7,352 nucleotides of DNA from Pseudomonadota bacterium. Its GTDB lineage: Bacteria; Myxococcota; Polyangia; Polyangiales; Polyangiaceae. The stretch spans positions 1 to 7,352 of the forward strand of contig JAEZYO010000600.1 of the NCBI GenBank assembly GCA_023419055.1. The letters run 5' to 3'. The translations under genes and the position numbers were made by a program. Below the pieces are notes generated by a model that had not been told where the DNA came from, made no database searches, and worked only from the letters and a program-made list of their open reading frames with translations. Below, piece after piece: positions 1-5,609 of the stretch. How positions within the stretch are numbered: position 1 is the stretch's first letter; every line of letters starts with the position of its first letter.

Positions 1-153
1 CCCAGGTACAGTGCTCGGTGGTGCCGCGGGCGAAGCTGGCACCTCCAAATCTTCGTCGCCGTCGGGCTCGGCTTGCGCGGCGGCTTGAGCGGACACGAGC
101 AGGACGAAGCCCTGCATGAGTGCGAAAATCGAGGCGAAAGGACGCAAGGTCAT
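1..153 (-). CDS. Secreted protein of unknown function, N-terminal fragment
   Basis: The reading frame starts at an ATG at 153 and stays open for 51 codons to the window edge, so only the N-terminus is seen. It begins with a typical Sec signal peptide: MTLRPF, then a hydrophobic stretch from about residue 7 to 20, then SAQAAAQA, with likely cleavage after one of these alanines at about residues 24-28. After that comes an acidic stretch (EPDGDEDLE) and a Pro/Ala/Ser-rich linker, which suggests an exported protein with a flexible N-terminal segment. An in-frame TGA at 172-174 rules out a start further upstream. I see no good Shine-Dalgarno sequence. It lies 124 nt downstream of the lipoprotein gene, beyond a long palindrome, on the same strand. 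Whether it is co-transcribed is unclear. The function cannot be assigned from this fragment. Confidence 0.7.
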   Translation of the reverse strand, partial: MTLRPFASIFALMQGFVLLVSAQAAAQAEPDGDEDLEVPASPAAPPSTVPG

Positions 154-169
154 GCGGTTCTGGAACGGC

Positions 170-242
170 GCTCACCGAGGAAGCACGAGCGCGTTCGGCG
201 ACGTTCGTCGTTGAACACGCGCTCGGGTCTTCCACGGTGAGC
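170..242. repeat. Long imperfect palindrome (73-nt hairpin)
   Basis: The two halves are near reverse complements over their whole length. GCTCACCG (170-177) pairs with 235-242, GGAAG (179-183) with 229-233, CGAGCGC (186-192) with 219-225, GTTC (193-196) with GAAC (213-216), and CGACG (199-203) with CGTCG (206-210) around a TT centre. Only small mismatches and bulges interrupt the stem. Read on the minus strand it starts 35 nt after the lipoprotein stop codon. No T-tract follows, so it is not a standard intrinsic terminator. It could be an mRNA 3'-end or processing element, or a REP-like dispersed palindrome. I see no second copy in the window. Confidence 0.75.
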
Positions 243-277
243 ATCTTGGGGTTCAGGTCTTGACGAGTTGGCTCCCC

Positions 278-733
278 TCAGGGGAGCGTTTCGGGCACCG
301 AACCGTCTTCGGCCAGGTACGGGATCGTGTCGTTGTCGAAGGGGAAGCACTCGGACTCGGTGCACTGGGTGAGGAACTGCTCGTGCTCTTGCGGGCACTC
401 CCAGCAATCGTCGACCAGCTTGGCCTCGCAGTCCTGCTTCGGTGGTTCGCCGCCAGAGCCGCCGGTGCCGCCCTTGCCACCGGACCCGCCCTTGCCGCCC
501 TTGCCGCCGGAGGCTCCCGAGCTGCCGCTGTCGTCGCCGCCTTCGCCGTCGCCGCCAGAGCCGCCTTTGCCGCCCTTGCCACCGGAGCCGCCCTTGCCAC
601 CGGAGCCGGTGACGACCGGGTTGCTCGGAGCCTTGTTGTCGTCGTCGCCGCCGCAAGCGGTGAGGATGAGCAACGACCCGAACACGACCGTGACGCTCGT
701 GCCGAGCAGAGTTTTCCTGAAGCTAGTGTTCAT
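278..733 (-). CDS. Gly-rich repeat lipoprotein
   Basis: A 151-residue protein of unknown function, predicted to be a lipid-anchored envelope protein. Residues 1-26 are a lipoprotein signal peptide with lipobox LTAC, the lipidated cysteine being Cys27. It is followed by GGDDDNK, and the Asp-rich start of the mature protein may affect sorting. Residues about 43-95 are a low-complexity run of GGKGGSGG-type units with an acidic patch in the middle (GDGEGGDDSG). The C-terminal about 50 residues contain five cysteines (102, 110, 113, 124, 129) in a DCW-x-CP type arrangement, probably a small disulfide-stabilised module. The start is an ATG at 733, with AAGGGA about 7 nt upstream as ribosome binding site. 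The gene lies 3 nt after the stop of the PstS-like gene, so the two are almost certainly one operon. Gly-rich lipoproteins of this kind are common in myxobacteria, and none of these features gives a specific function. Confidence 0.85.
   Translation of the reverse strand: MNTSFRKTLLGTSVTVVFGSLLILTACGGDDDNKAPSNPVVTGSGGKGGSGGKGGKGGSGGDGEGGDDSGSSGASGGKGGKGGSGGKGGTGGSGGEPPKQDCEAKLVDDCWECPQEHEQFLTQCTESECFPFDNDTIPYLAEDGSVPETLP
449..607 (-). repeat. Coding tandem repeat (Gly-Gly-Lys/Ser units)
   Basis: Degenerate short repeats encode the Gly-rich segment of the lipoprotein (residues about 43-95), based on GGCGG-type codons for GGK and GGS units. The repeat keeps other frames open on both strands, which produces long but spurious ORFs across this stretch. 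Such tracts change length easily by slippage. Confidence 0.8.
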
Positions 734-736
734 CGC

Positions 737-2014
737 TCAATCCCTTCGGTAAAGCTCGCAGAAGCCGTAGTTGCACACGGGGCGATCGCTCCCCGCGCAA
801 TCGTCGTCGGTGGAGCAGGCGTCGCAATAAGAGGGGACCTCGGCTTCCGCGATCGACTCGAAGTAGCAGTCGCACGGCTTGGGCGGCGCGTAGGAGCTGA
901 TGGCGCCGTTGAGACCGGTGCGCGTGGCGCGCATGGCGCATTGCGGGACGTCTCCTGCTGCGATCACCCGGCGGGTGACGTCGAGATCGCCCGGTGAATC
1001 GAGCTCTCCGGTGACCCAGCCGATGAGCTCTGCCACGTTCGGGTCGTCGGCGACGCCGTCGTCGTCATCGTCTTCCGCGAAGAAGTGCCCCGGCGTCCAG
1101 ATGCCGTAGAGCCCGTTCCGGACGTTCGCCTTGTCGCGGGAGTCCTGCGTCGAATTGGGCCAGTAACCGCACTCCTGGCCGTATGCCTGGAACGCCAGCG
1201 TCTTGACCTTGTCGCGGTTGGCGTCGGCGTTGCTGCCGGAGACGTAACCGATCGGGGTGTTGGGGCTCGTGGCTCCGAGCGCCGCGACGCAGTCTGCTAT
1301 GGGCTGATTGTCGTTCAGCGGGGCGTTGCACGGAGCACCGGTGACGGGGTTGCCCTTCGTGGCCAAGGGATTGAGGTCAGCTCCGGGAACGAGCTGGGCA
1401 GCCGACACCACGAACAAGTGGACGAACGCATCACGGCTTCGAATGATCAGATGCTCGTCGTTGGTCCAGGGCGAGATGTTGCTCGCCGAAGCGCCGTGCA
1501 GCAGCAAGAACTTCAGCGCCTCGGCGCTGATCGAGTTCGCGCTGGAGGCGGTCGGCACGATGATGTTGGCGGTCTGCACCGGGCCGCCGAAGTCCCTGAT
1601 GTTCGCCGGCTGTTCGGGGTGGTCGATGCACTCGTCCCAGCCGTTGCCCATGTGCAAGAACTGCGGCTTGACGTTGGGCGCAACGCAGCTCGACTGGACG
1701 TTCTCCGCGCTCCAGTAGAGGTAAGGTCGAGATTCCGGGCGGTAAGGCGGAGCGGTCTTCGCGTAATCCGCCTGGCCGACGCAAGCGCCGCCGCCGTCCG
1801 AGAAGAACAGCAAGATGTCGAGCGACCTGAGCCCGACCGCGACGTTCCTGAGCACTGGCCGGATGGCGCTACCGCCCGTACCGAAGATCGGCGTGGCGTC
1901 CGGGTTTGCGGCGACGACGTCCTCGCAGGAGACGACTTGTGCCTGGGCAAGGGAAGGGACGAGCAACGCGCCGAGCAGCGCCGCTCCTATTGTCGAACAA
2001 GTTTTCAAGCGCAT
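737..2014 (-). CDS. PstS-like periplasmic substrate-binding protein (secreted)
   Basis: The frame is open from 2050, but I choose the ATG at 2014: it has GGAGG (2024-2028) 9 nt upstream and starts exactly at a signal peptide (MRLK, hydrophobic core, SLAQAQ). The protein has 425 residues. The early segment FGTGGSAIRP followed by FSDGGGACVGQADYAK resembles the glycine-rich ligand loops of phosphate/PstS-type periplasmic binding proteins. This is a family-style resemblance and the ligand is unknown. Near residues 312-325 is an acidic FFAEDDDDDGVADDP run that could bind calcium. The C-terminus is Cys-rich (CDCYFES, then YCDACSTDDDCAG, then CNYGFCEL), a type of tail frequent in myxobacterial secreted proteins. 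There is no lipobox, so it is probably a soluble periplasmic or secreted protein. No ABC permease or ATPase gene is adjacent in the window. It forms an operon with the downstream lipoprotein (3-nt gap). Confidence 0.75.
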   Translation of the reverse strand: MRLKTCSTIGAALLGALLVPSLAQAQVVSCEDVVAANPDATPIFGTGGSAIRPVLRNVAVGLRSLDILLFFSDGGGACVGQADYAKTAPPYRPESRPYLYWSAENVQSSCVAPNVKPQFLHMGNGWDECIDHPEQPANIRDFGGPVQTANIIVPTASSANSISAEALKFLLLHGASASNISPWTNDEHLIIRSRDAFVHLFVVSAAQLVPGADLNPLATKGNPVTGAPCNAPLNDNQPIADCVAALGATSPNTPIGYVSGSNADANRDKVKTLAFQAYGQECGYWPNSTQDSRDKANVRNGLYGIWTPGHFFAEDDDDDGVADDPNVAELIGWVTGELDSPGDLDVTRRVIAAGDVPQCAMRATRTGLNGAISSYAPPKPCDCYFESIAEAEVPSYCDACSTDDDCAGSDRPVCNYGFCELYRRD

Positions 2015-2031
2015 CTTTCGAGTCCTCCAAC

Positions 2032-2056
2032 GAGCGCGTGTTGCGACCACGCTCTC
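2032..2056 (-). promoter_or_regulatory. Hairpin between tRNA-like element and PstS-like gene
   Basis: GAGCGCGTG (2032-2040) pairs with CACGCTCTC (2048-2056) around a 7-nt loop, with one internal mismatch. On the minus strand it starts at the base following the CCA end of the tRNA-like element and ends 3 nt before the TTGGAGGA ribosome binding region of the PstS-like gene. It lacks a T-tract. It may serve RNA processing or stability, or control translation of the gene downstream. Confidence 0.5.
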
Positions 2057-2131
2057 TGGCGCTCCCTCCGGGAATCGAACCCGGCTCGCGCGGGGGTTGC
2101 ACGCCCGCGCCCATCCCAGATGGGAAGGAGC
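2057..2131 (-). tRNA. tRNA-like element, non-canonical (possible Cys-GCA)
   Basis: Read on the minus strand, a 75-nt element starts with GCTCCTT and ends with AGGGAGC-G-CCA, giving a 7-bp acceptor stem (one G-T pair), discriminator G and an encoded CCA. A perfect T-arm precedes this (CCGGG, loop TTCGATT, CCCGG). The rest is unusual. The D-arm region folds as a tight hairpin, CCCATC/GATGGG, with a 3-nt loop and without the usual T8, A14 or GG-containing loop. The anticodon arm is CGCGGG/CCCGCG around CGTGCAACC. If the loop is drawn with 7 nt (one C-C mismatch below it), T33 is followed by GCA (Cys). C8 and C9 could also pair with the 3' strand, so 8/4 or 9/3 acceptor/T-stem drawings are possible. 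Discriminator G is unusual for tRNA-Cys, and no long variable arm exists. It may be a decoding tRNA, a degenerate tRNA or a tRNA-mimic RNA. It begins 6 nt after the DUF2325 stop. Confidence 0.55.
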
Positions 2132-2137
2132 AAAAGT

Positions 2138-2464
2138 TCAGCGGAGCGCGGCCTGCGCCAGAGCCCCTTTCGGAGCGAGCTCCCTCAGCAAGACGTTCAG
2201 GCGCGCGACCCCGAAATGGTTCATGAGCAGGCAACGCCGCCCGAGCCGCAACGCCTGCTTCCGAGCGCGCCAGACCGCGGCGTGGCTGTTCACGCCGGTC
2301 ACCACGACCACCACGTCCGAACGTTCGATCAGCGAGTCCAGCGTCGCGCCGCCACGACCGGACTGATCTCCGGTGTGGAACTCGAGCTCGACCCCGGCTT
2401 GCTGGGCAAGCCGTCGGTAGATCTCTTCCGCCCGGTCCGGGCCTCCAACTATTCCCAGGCGCAT
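2138..2464 (-). CDS. DUF2325-family protein, copy 1
   Basis: A 108-residue protein with the features I associate with DUF2325: N-terminal GIVGG at residues 4-8, a Tyr at 16, FHTGDQSGRGG around residues 30-40, a VVVVVT strand, NSHAA, a basic KQALRLGRR segment and C-terminal NHFGVARLN. The alternating hydrophobic strands and helices suggest a small Rossmann-like alpha/beta fold. The biochemical function of the family is not known to me. The conserved His residues (FH, NSH, NHF) could bind a metal or nucleotide, which is speculation. The start is the ATG at 2464, about 10 nt from the predicted transcript start and without a clear Shine-Dalgarno. The second copy at 6557-6883 has the same length and matches at 82 of 108 residues (hand count). 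The tRNA-like element follows 6 nt after the stop. Confidence 0.8.
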   Translation of the reverse strand: MRLGIVGGPDRAEEIYRRLAQQAGVELEFHTGDQSGRGGATLDSLIERSDVVVVVTGVNSHAAVWRARKQALRLGRRCLLMNHFGVARLNVLLRELAPKGALAQAALR

Positions 2465-2474
2465 CTGAATGTCT

Positions 2475-2509
2475 ACTAGCCCTATAGGCTAGTGGGTGAT
2501 CTAGGTCAA
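2475..2509 (-). promoter_or_regulatory. Promoter and operator of DUF2325 copy 1
   Basis: Minus strand: -35 TTGACC (2504-2509), 17-nt spacer, -10 TATAGG (2481-2486), with predicted start near 2474. An inverted repeat ACTAGCC-N5-GGCTAGT (2475-2493) covers the -10 element, as expected for a repressor site. TAGTAGACA (2470-2478, minus strand) follows; the same 9-mer is present in the ssuE promoter. The order ATTGAC-N-TAGA at the -35 is also found upstream of DUF2325 copy 2. Confidence 0.65.
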
Positions 2510-2954
2510 TAGATGTTTCGCTACTTTGATGGAATTCCCCACATGGGCACCAAAGGCCACGGTCAGTGCCAAATTTAGCCACTATTTTGGCGGCTCGAGC
2601 GTCGCAGGTCGGGGCGTGCGCCCAGACCCTTCGAACGCTCTCCTGCCGGGACTGGTGAACGGCAGGAGAGCCATGTCCGAATATTCCTATGGATTAAGTA
2701 GTATTTGAGAGAGCTCGTGCTGAGCGCGGCGCGGAGGTCTTTATGTCGCTCACCCGGCGAAGCTCGATCGGTGGACGCTCTCACCTCGAGAGGAGACGCG
2801 CCTCGTCGTCGTCGCTGCGCCCGTCGTTACTGCGGTGACGAGCGCGGTGGTCACCGAAGCTGCTCGGTTGGGCCATTCGTCGCGACGTTCTCTCCATCGA
2901 CGTTTCTCGATTCGTGAGCGCTCGCGGAAAGTCGGTCGAAGCGGGCCGATCGGT
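2510..2954. other. Intergenic region without a recognisable gene
   Basis: Between the DUF2325 copy 1 promoter and the nitroreductase stop I see no convincing gene. The left part (about 2510-2600 and 2672-2710) is clearly more AT-rich than its neighbours. GCCAAA (2569-2574) and TTTGGC form a short inverted repeat here, and the segment around GGAATTCCCCACATGGGC has the look of an insertion-sequence end, which I cannot verify. A 31-codon Arg/Ser-rich frame at 2743-2838 has GGAGG 5 nt before its ATG but no other support. The rest is GC-rich and featureless. Confidence 0.5.
2637..2671. repeat. Perfect 12-bp inverted repeat (hairpin)
   Basis: GCTCTCCTGCCG (2637-2648) and CGGCAGGAGAGC (2660-2671) are exact reverse complements around an 11-nt loop. 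No T-tract follows on either strand, so a classical terminator is unlikely. It lies between the end of the flavin operon and the DUF2325 copy 1 promoter. It could be an mRNA 3'-end stabiliser, a protein-binding palindrome or a remnant end of a mobile element. Confidence 0.8.
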
Positions 2955-3578
2955 TCAGCCCTGCTTTTCGTGATAACGGCCGTTGAACACGAACTCTCGT
3001 TGTCGCTTGCGCTGGCTCGGCACCTCGCGCGCCGCGAGATCCTCGGGCAGGTCTTCTCTCGCCGCCGGGTAGCCGATGGCCACGGCCACCATCGACTCGA
3101 ACTCTGCCTCCGGAACGCCGAGGGCTTCGTAGACGCGCTCGTGATGCACGCCGCCCATGGCGCGCGCGACGAGACCGAGCTTTTGTGCCTGAAGGGCCAG
3201 CGAAAGCCACGCGGCGCCGGTGTCGAAAGCTCCGGTCCGCACCGGCTTCCCGGTTTCGGGATGAATACGGCGCGCGAACACGAAGACCAGGAGCGGCGCT
3301 TTGCCCGCCCAGCGTTGATTGTTCTCTTTCAGGAGCGGACGCGTGCGCGCGAGGCTCTCCGGATCGTTCGCGTAGACGAAGAGCCAGGGCTGCAGGTTCG
3401 ACGCCGACGGCGCCCAACGCGCCGCCTCGAACAACGAGAGGAGCGTCGCTTGAGGCAACGCCTCGGAGGCGATCGCGCGGCGCGACCAGCGATCGATGAA
3501 TTGCGGATCGATCGACGCCTCGGCGAGGCGACCAGGCGCAGAGGAAGGGACGATGCTTTCGGATGCGGGGGCTGTCAT
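2955..3578 (-). CDS. Nitroreductase-family flavoprotein
   Basis: A 207-residue protein of the FMN-dependent nitroreductase superfamily, which uses NAD(P)H to reduce nitro groups, quinones or other electrophiles. It has the phosphate-binding RWSRR (residues 30-34), the hallmark helix ARWAPSASNLQPW (53-65), the segment NNQRWAGKAP typical of the YdjA/NfnB-like branch, the central GAAWLSLALQAQKLGL helix and a C-terminal AVAIGYPA strand. Length is normal for the family. The sequence does not look like BluB, which turns FMN into the B12 lower ligand. It is the last gene of a leftward operon, 44 nt after the RibD deaminase gene and downstream of ribBA, so a supply of flavin and a flavin user are genetically linked. 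The ATG at 3578 has only a weak ribosome binding site (GAAAGA). The substrate is unknown. Cytoplasmic location is inferred. Confidence 0.88.
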   Translation of the reverse strand: MTAPASESIVPSSAPGRLAEASIDPQFIDRWSRRAIASEALPQATLLSLFEAARWAPSASNLQPWLFVYANDPESLARTRPLLKENNQRWAGKAPLLVFVFARRIHPETGKPVRTGAFDTGAAWLSLALQAQKLGLVARAMGGVHHERVYEALGVPEAEFESMVAVAIGYPAAREDLPEDLAAREVPSQRKRQREFVFNGRYHEKQG

Positions 3579-3622
3579 GGGATCTTTCGAGAGTTTGAAC
3601 GGGTCTGGGCAGCGCCCGGCGA

Positions 3623-4138
3623 TCAGCGCGCGCGGGCGGGATCGAAGCGCGCGCGAAAGTCCGAGATCAGCTCTTCCGCCTGGGCTCGCAGCACGCCGCG
3701 CACGACCTGGACGCCGTTGCGCTCGAGGCGTTCGGCTCCGCCTCCGCGCACGAACGGGTTGGGATCATCGCAGCCGATCACGACTCGATCGATCCCGGCG
3801 CGCAAGATCGCGTCGACGCAAGGCGGCGTTCGGCCTTGGTGATTGCAGGGCTCGAGGGTCGCGTACAAGGTCGCGCCCCGCGCCAGGAGCCCGGCTTCGC
3901 GCAGGGCCTCTACCTCGGCGTGCGCCTCCCCGGCGCGGCGGTGGTAGCCGACCGAGATGATGCGCCCGCCCGAGGCGACCACCGCGCCGACTCGAGGATT
4001 CGGGTGGGGCTCGCCGTTTCGCGCGACGTAGAGCGCGAGCCGCATGTAGCCTTCCTCCGCTCGCCAGTTCGGGACCAGGGAGAGGCCGCGACGTCGCGGT
4101 TCGGCGAACCAGGTGGTCGGGATGGAGAGACTTTGCAA
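3623..4138 (-). CDS. ribD: Riboflavin-specific deaminase RibD, deaminase domain only
   Basis: Diaminohydroxyphosphoribosylaminopyrimidine deaminase, the second step of riboflavin synthesis. It has PNPRVGAVV (46-54), the zinc and catalytic motif HAE (His73, Glu75) and EPCNHQGRTPPC with Cys98 and Cys107 as the other zinc ligands. This is the standard RibD cytidine-deaminase-like signature. The protein has only 171 residues and ends soon after the deaminase domain (SDFRARFDPARAR), whereas bifunctional RibD has about 360-370. The reductase domain is absent and the next gene is not a RibD-type reductase. The start is TTG at 4138, supported by AGGAG 7 nt upstream; the only nearby ATG (codon 32) lies inside the first conserved helix and would cut it. 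It sits 70 nt after ribBA. A different deaminase of the same family acting on a related substrate is possible. Confidence 0.82.
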   Translation of the reverse strand: MQSLSIPTTWFAEPRRRGLSLVPNWRAEEGYMRLALYVARNGEPHPNPRVGAVVASGGRIISVGYHRRAGEAHAEVEALREAGLLARGATLYATLEPCNHQGRTPPCVDAILRAGIDRVVIGCDDPNPFVRGGGAERLERNGVQVVRGVLRAQAEELISDFRARFDPARAR

Positions 4139-4208
4139 GGCGGTTCTCCTGCGAAATTTAGAGGAGCGTCGCCGGCAGGGTTGCCGACTCCGACGACGCC
4201 CGAAGCGA

Positions 4209-5474
4209 TCAGTAGCGGTTTCGAGCGCACGCCTGCCCGACCACCGCCGAGACCGGCGGTTCGTCGAGCGCGCTCAGGCCGAGCTCGTGTCCGAGCTTCT
4301 TCTGTTTCGAGCGGAGATAGCGCACGTTCTCGGGGGTCGGCTCGGTGAGGAGCGGGACGCGCTCCACGATCTTCAGGCGGTAGCCTTCGAGCTCCGTGAA
4401 CTTGGCGGGGTTGTTGCTCATCAGGCGGATGGTCGTGACGCCGAGATCGGTGAGGATCTGCGCGCCCACGTCGTACGAGCGCGAGTCCACCGGCAAACCG
4501 AGCTCGAGGTTCGCCTCGACCGTGTCGAGCCCACGATCTTGGAGCTGGTACGCGTGGAGCTTGCTCGCGAGGCCGATCCCGCGCCCCTCGTGACCCCGCA
4601 AGTACACGACCACGCCGAGCTCCGCTTCGGCAATTCGTCGTAGCGCCCCGGAGAGCTGCTCGCCGCAGTCGCAGCGAACGGAGGCGAAGATGTCGCCGGT
4701 CAGGCACTCGGAGTGAACACGCACCAGCACGTTCGAGGCTCCAGACAGTTGCCCTCGAACCAGCGCGACGTGCTCGAGCCCGTCCACCAGTGAGCGGTAG
4801 GCATGGGCCGTGAAGACGCCGTGGCGCGTGGGGAGGCGCGCGGTGCCGAGGTGCTCGATCAGGCGCTCGCGGCTGCGCCGGTAGGCGGCGATCTCGTCGA
4901 TGGTGATGAACACGAGCCGGTGCTCCTCTGCGAAACGCTCGAGCTCACGACCGCGCAGCATGCTGCCGTCCGCGCCGACGATCTCGCATAGCGCTCCGGC
5001 GGGCTGGAGGCCAGCCAGGCGCGTGAGATCGACCGCCGCCTCCGTGTGGCCGCGCCGTCGCAGCACGCCGCGGCGGTTCGCGCGCAGGGGGAACACGTGA
5101 CCCGGCCTGACGAAGTCGCTCGCGGAAGTCCCTGGATCGGCGAGGGCGCGCAGGGTAGCGCTGCGATCGGCCGCCGAGATGCCGGTGCTGGTTCCATGCC
5201 GGAAATCGACCGAGACCGTGAAGGCGGTGCGCTGCGACTCGTGGTTGTCCGCCACCATCAGCGGCAGCTGCAGCGCCTCGAGGCGCTCTTCGGTCGTGGC
5301 GACGCAGATGAGACCGCTCGTGTGGCGCACCATGAAGGCGAGGGCCTCCGGCGTCACGCGCTCCGCGGCGATGATCAGGTCCCCCTCGTTCTCGCGCCCG
5401 GCGTCGTCGGCGACGACGACGAACTCGCCGCGACGGAGCGCGGCCAGAGCCAACTCGACGTTCTTGTGAGGCAT
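4209..5474 (-). CDS. ribBA: Bifunctional RibBA (DHBP synthase / GTP cyclohydrolase II)
   Basis: A 421-residue cytoplasmic enzyme that starts both branches of riboflavin synthesis. The N-terminal DHBP synthase domain (residues about 1-203) shows DDAGRENEGD (23-32), RHGTSTGIS (92-100), RPGHVFPLRA (123-132) and GHTEAAVDL (142-150), motifs that bind ribulose 5-phosphate and Mg2+. The acidic loop reads DDAG where many homologues have DDED. The C-terminal GTP cyclohydrolase II domain shows VRVHSECLTGD with zinc cysteines 257, 268 and 270 (spacing 11 and 2, as in the family), RGHEGRGIGL (293-302), LPVDSRSYDVGAQIL (327-341) with Asp330 and Arg332 at the catalytic positions, and MSNNPAKF (352-359). 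Both domains look intact. It is the first gene of a leftward operon with the RibD deaminase and nitroreductase genes. The ATG at 5474 has no clear Shine-Dalgarno, and a small hairpin lies just upstream. No FMN riboswitch consensus is visible in the short leader. Confidence 0.95.
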   Translation of the reverse strand: MPHKNVELALAALRRGEFVVVADDAGRENEGDLIIAAERVTPEALAFMVRHTSGLICVATTEERLEALQLPLMVADNHESQRTAFTVSVDFRHGTSTGISAADRSATLRALADPGTSASDFVRPGHVFPLRANRRGVLRRRGHTEAAVDLTRLAGLQPAGALCEIVGADGSMLRGRELERFAEEHRLVFITIDEIAAYRRSRERLIEHLGTARLPTRHGVFTAHAYRSLVDGLEHVALVRGQLSGASNVLVRVHSECLTGDIFASVRCDCGEQLSGALRRIAEAELGVVVYLRGHEGRGIGLASKLHAYQLQDRGLDTVEANLELGLPVDSRSYDVGAQILTDLGVTTIRLMSNNPAKFTELEGYRLKIVERVPLLTEPTPENVRYLRSKQKKLGHELGLSALDEPPVSAVVGQACARNRY

Positions 5475-5482
5475 GGGTGAAA

Positions 5483-5499
5483 GGCGGGTCGTGCCCGCC
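5483..5499 (-). promoter_or_regulatory. Leader hairpin of ribBA
   Basis: GGCGGG (5483-5488) and CCCGCC (5494-5499) form a perfect 6-bp stem with a 5-nt loop, 8 nt upstream of the ribBA start codon, in place of a normal ribosome binding site. It could influence translation initiation. It is far too short to be an FMN riboswitch. Confidence 0.4.
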
Positions 5500-5531
5500 G
5501 TATCGCTCTAGCACAGAATTTTGGATGAGAG

Positions 5532-5566
5532 TCCATTATTATAGACAAGTGAATCGGGCTTGCTCG
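5532..5566 (-). promoter_or_regulatory. Promoter of ribBA with candidate operator site 1
   Basis: On the minus strand there is a consensus -10 TATAAT (5538-5543), while the -35 region (CGAGCA or GAGCAA at 5560-5566) is weak. Predicted transcript start is near 5531, giving a leader of about 57 nt. The plus-strand element TCCATTATTATAGA (5532-5545) overlaps the -10 and matches 10 of 14 positions of the ssuE site and 10 of 14 of the palindrome at DUF2325 copy 2. A strong -10 with a poor -35 under an operator fits a regulated promoter. Confidence 0.55.
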
Positions 5567-5609
5567 CCGGTCATCTTGCCCACGTGCGCTCTGCGGTTGT
5601 GGTTGAAAC

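Noticed and set aside
260..997. Long plus-strand frame opposite the lipoprotein and PstS-like genes
   Set aside because: It is antisense to two genes with clear signal peptides and an operonic 3-nt gap. Its Ala/Arg/Val-rich translation arises from the GC-rich codons and the Gly-rich repeat.
1085..2479. 464-codon plus-strand frame
   Set aside because: It runs antisense through the PstS-like gene, the tRNA-like element and the DUF2325 gene. The translation has no recognisable domain and is Arg/Val-rich, as expected of a shadow frame.
2528..2590. Insertion-sequence end around GGAATTCCCCACATGGGC
   Set aside because: It resembles ends of some IS21-like elements from memory only. There is no transposase, no paired terminal repeat and no target duplication in the window.
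2743..2838. 31-codon plus-strand ORF with GGAGG 5 nt upstream
   Set aside because: The ribosome binding site is good, but the Arg/Ser-rich peptide has no recognisable feature and no promoter was found. Chance occurrence is likely in GC-rich DNA; kept only as a remark in the intergenic entry.
2955..3578. BluB (dimethylbenzimidazole synthase) identity for the nitroreductase
   Set aside because: Linkage to rib genes made this attractive, but the RWSRR and NNQRWAGKAP segments fit the general nitroreductase branch, and I see no BluB-like motif or B12 gene nearby.
2835..3842. 335-codon plus-strand frame
   Set aside because: Antisense to the nitroreductase and RibD genes, which have clear family motifs. 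Composition is Arg-rich without any motif.
3910..4707. 265-codon minus-strand frame overlapping ribBA and ribD
   Set aside because: Out of frame with both genes. The Arg/Ala/Pro-rich translation does not resemble a protein family.
5475..5531. FMN riboswitch upstream of ribBA
   Set aside because: The expected leader is only about 57 nt and contains a single small hairpin. None of the conserved RFN-element sequence blocks is seen.
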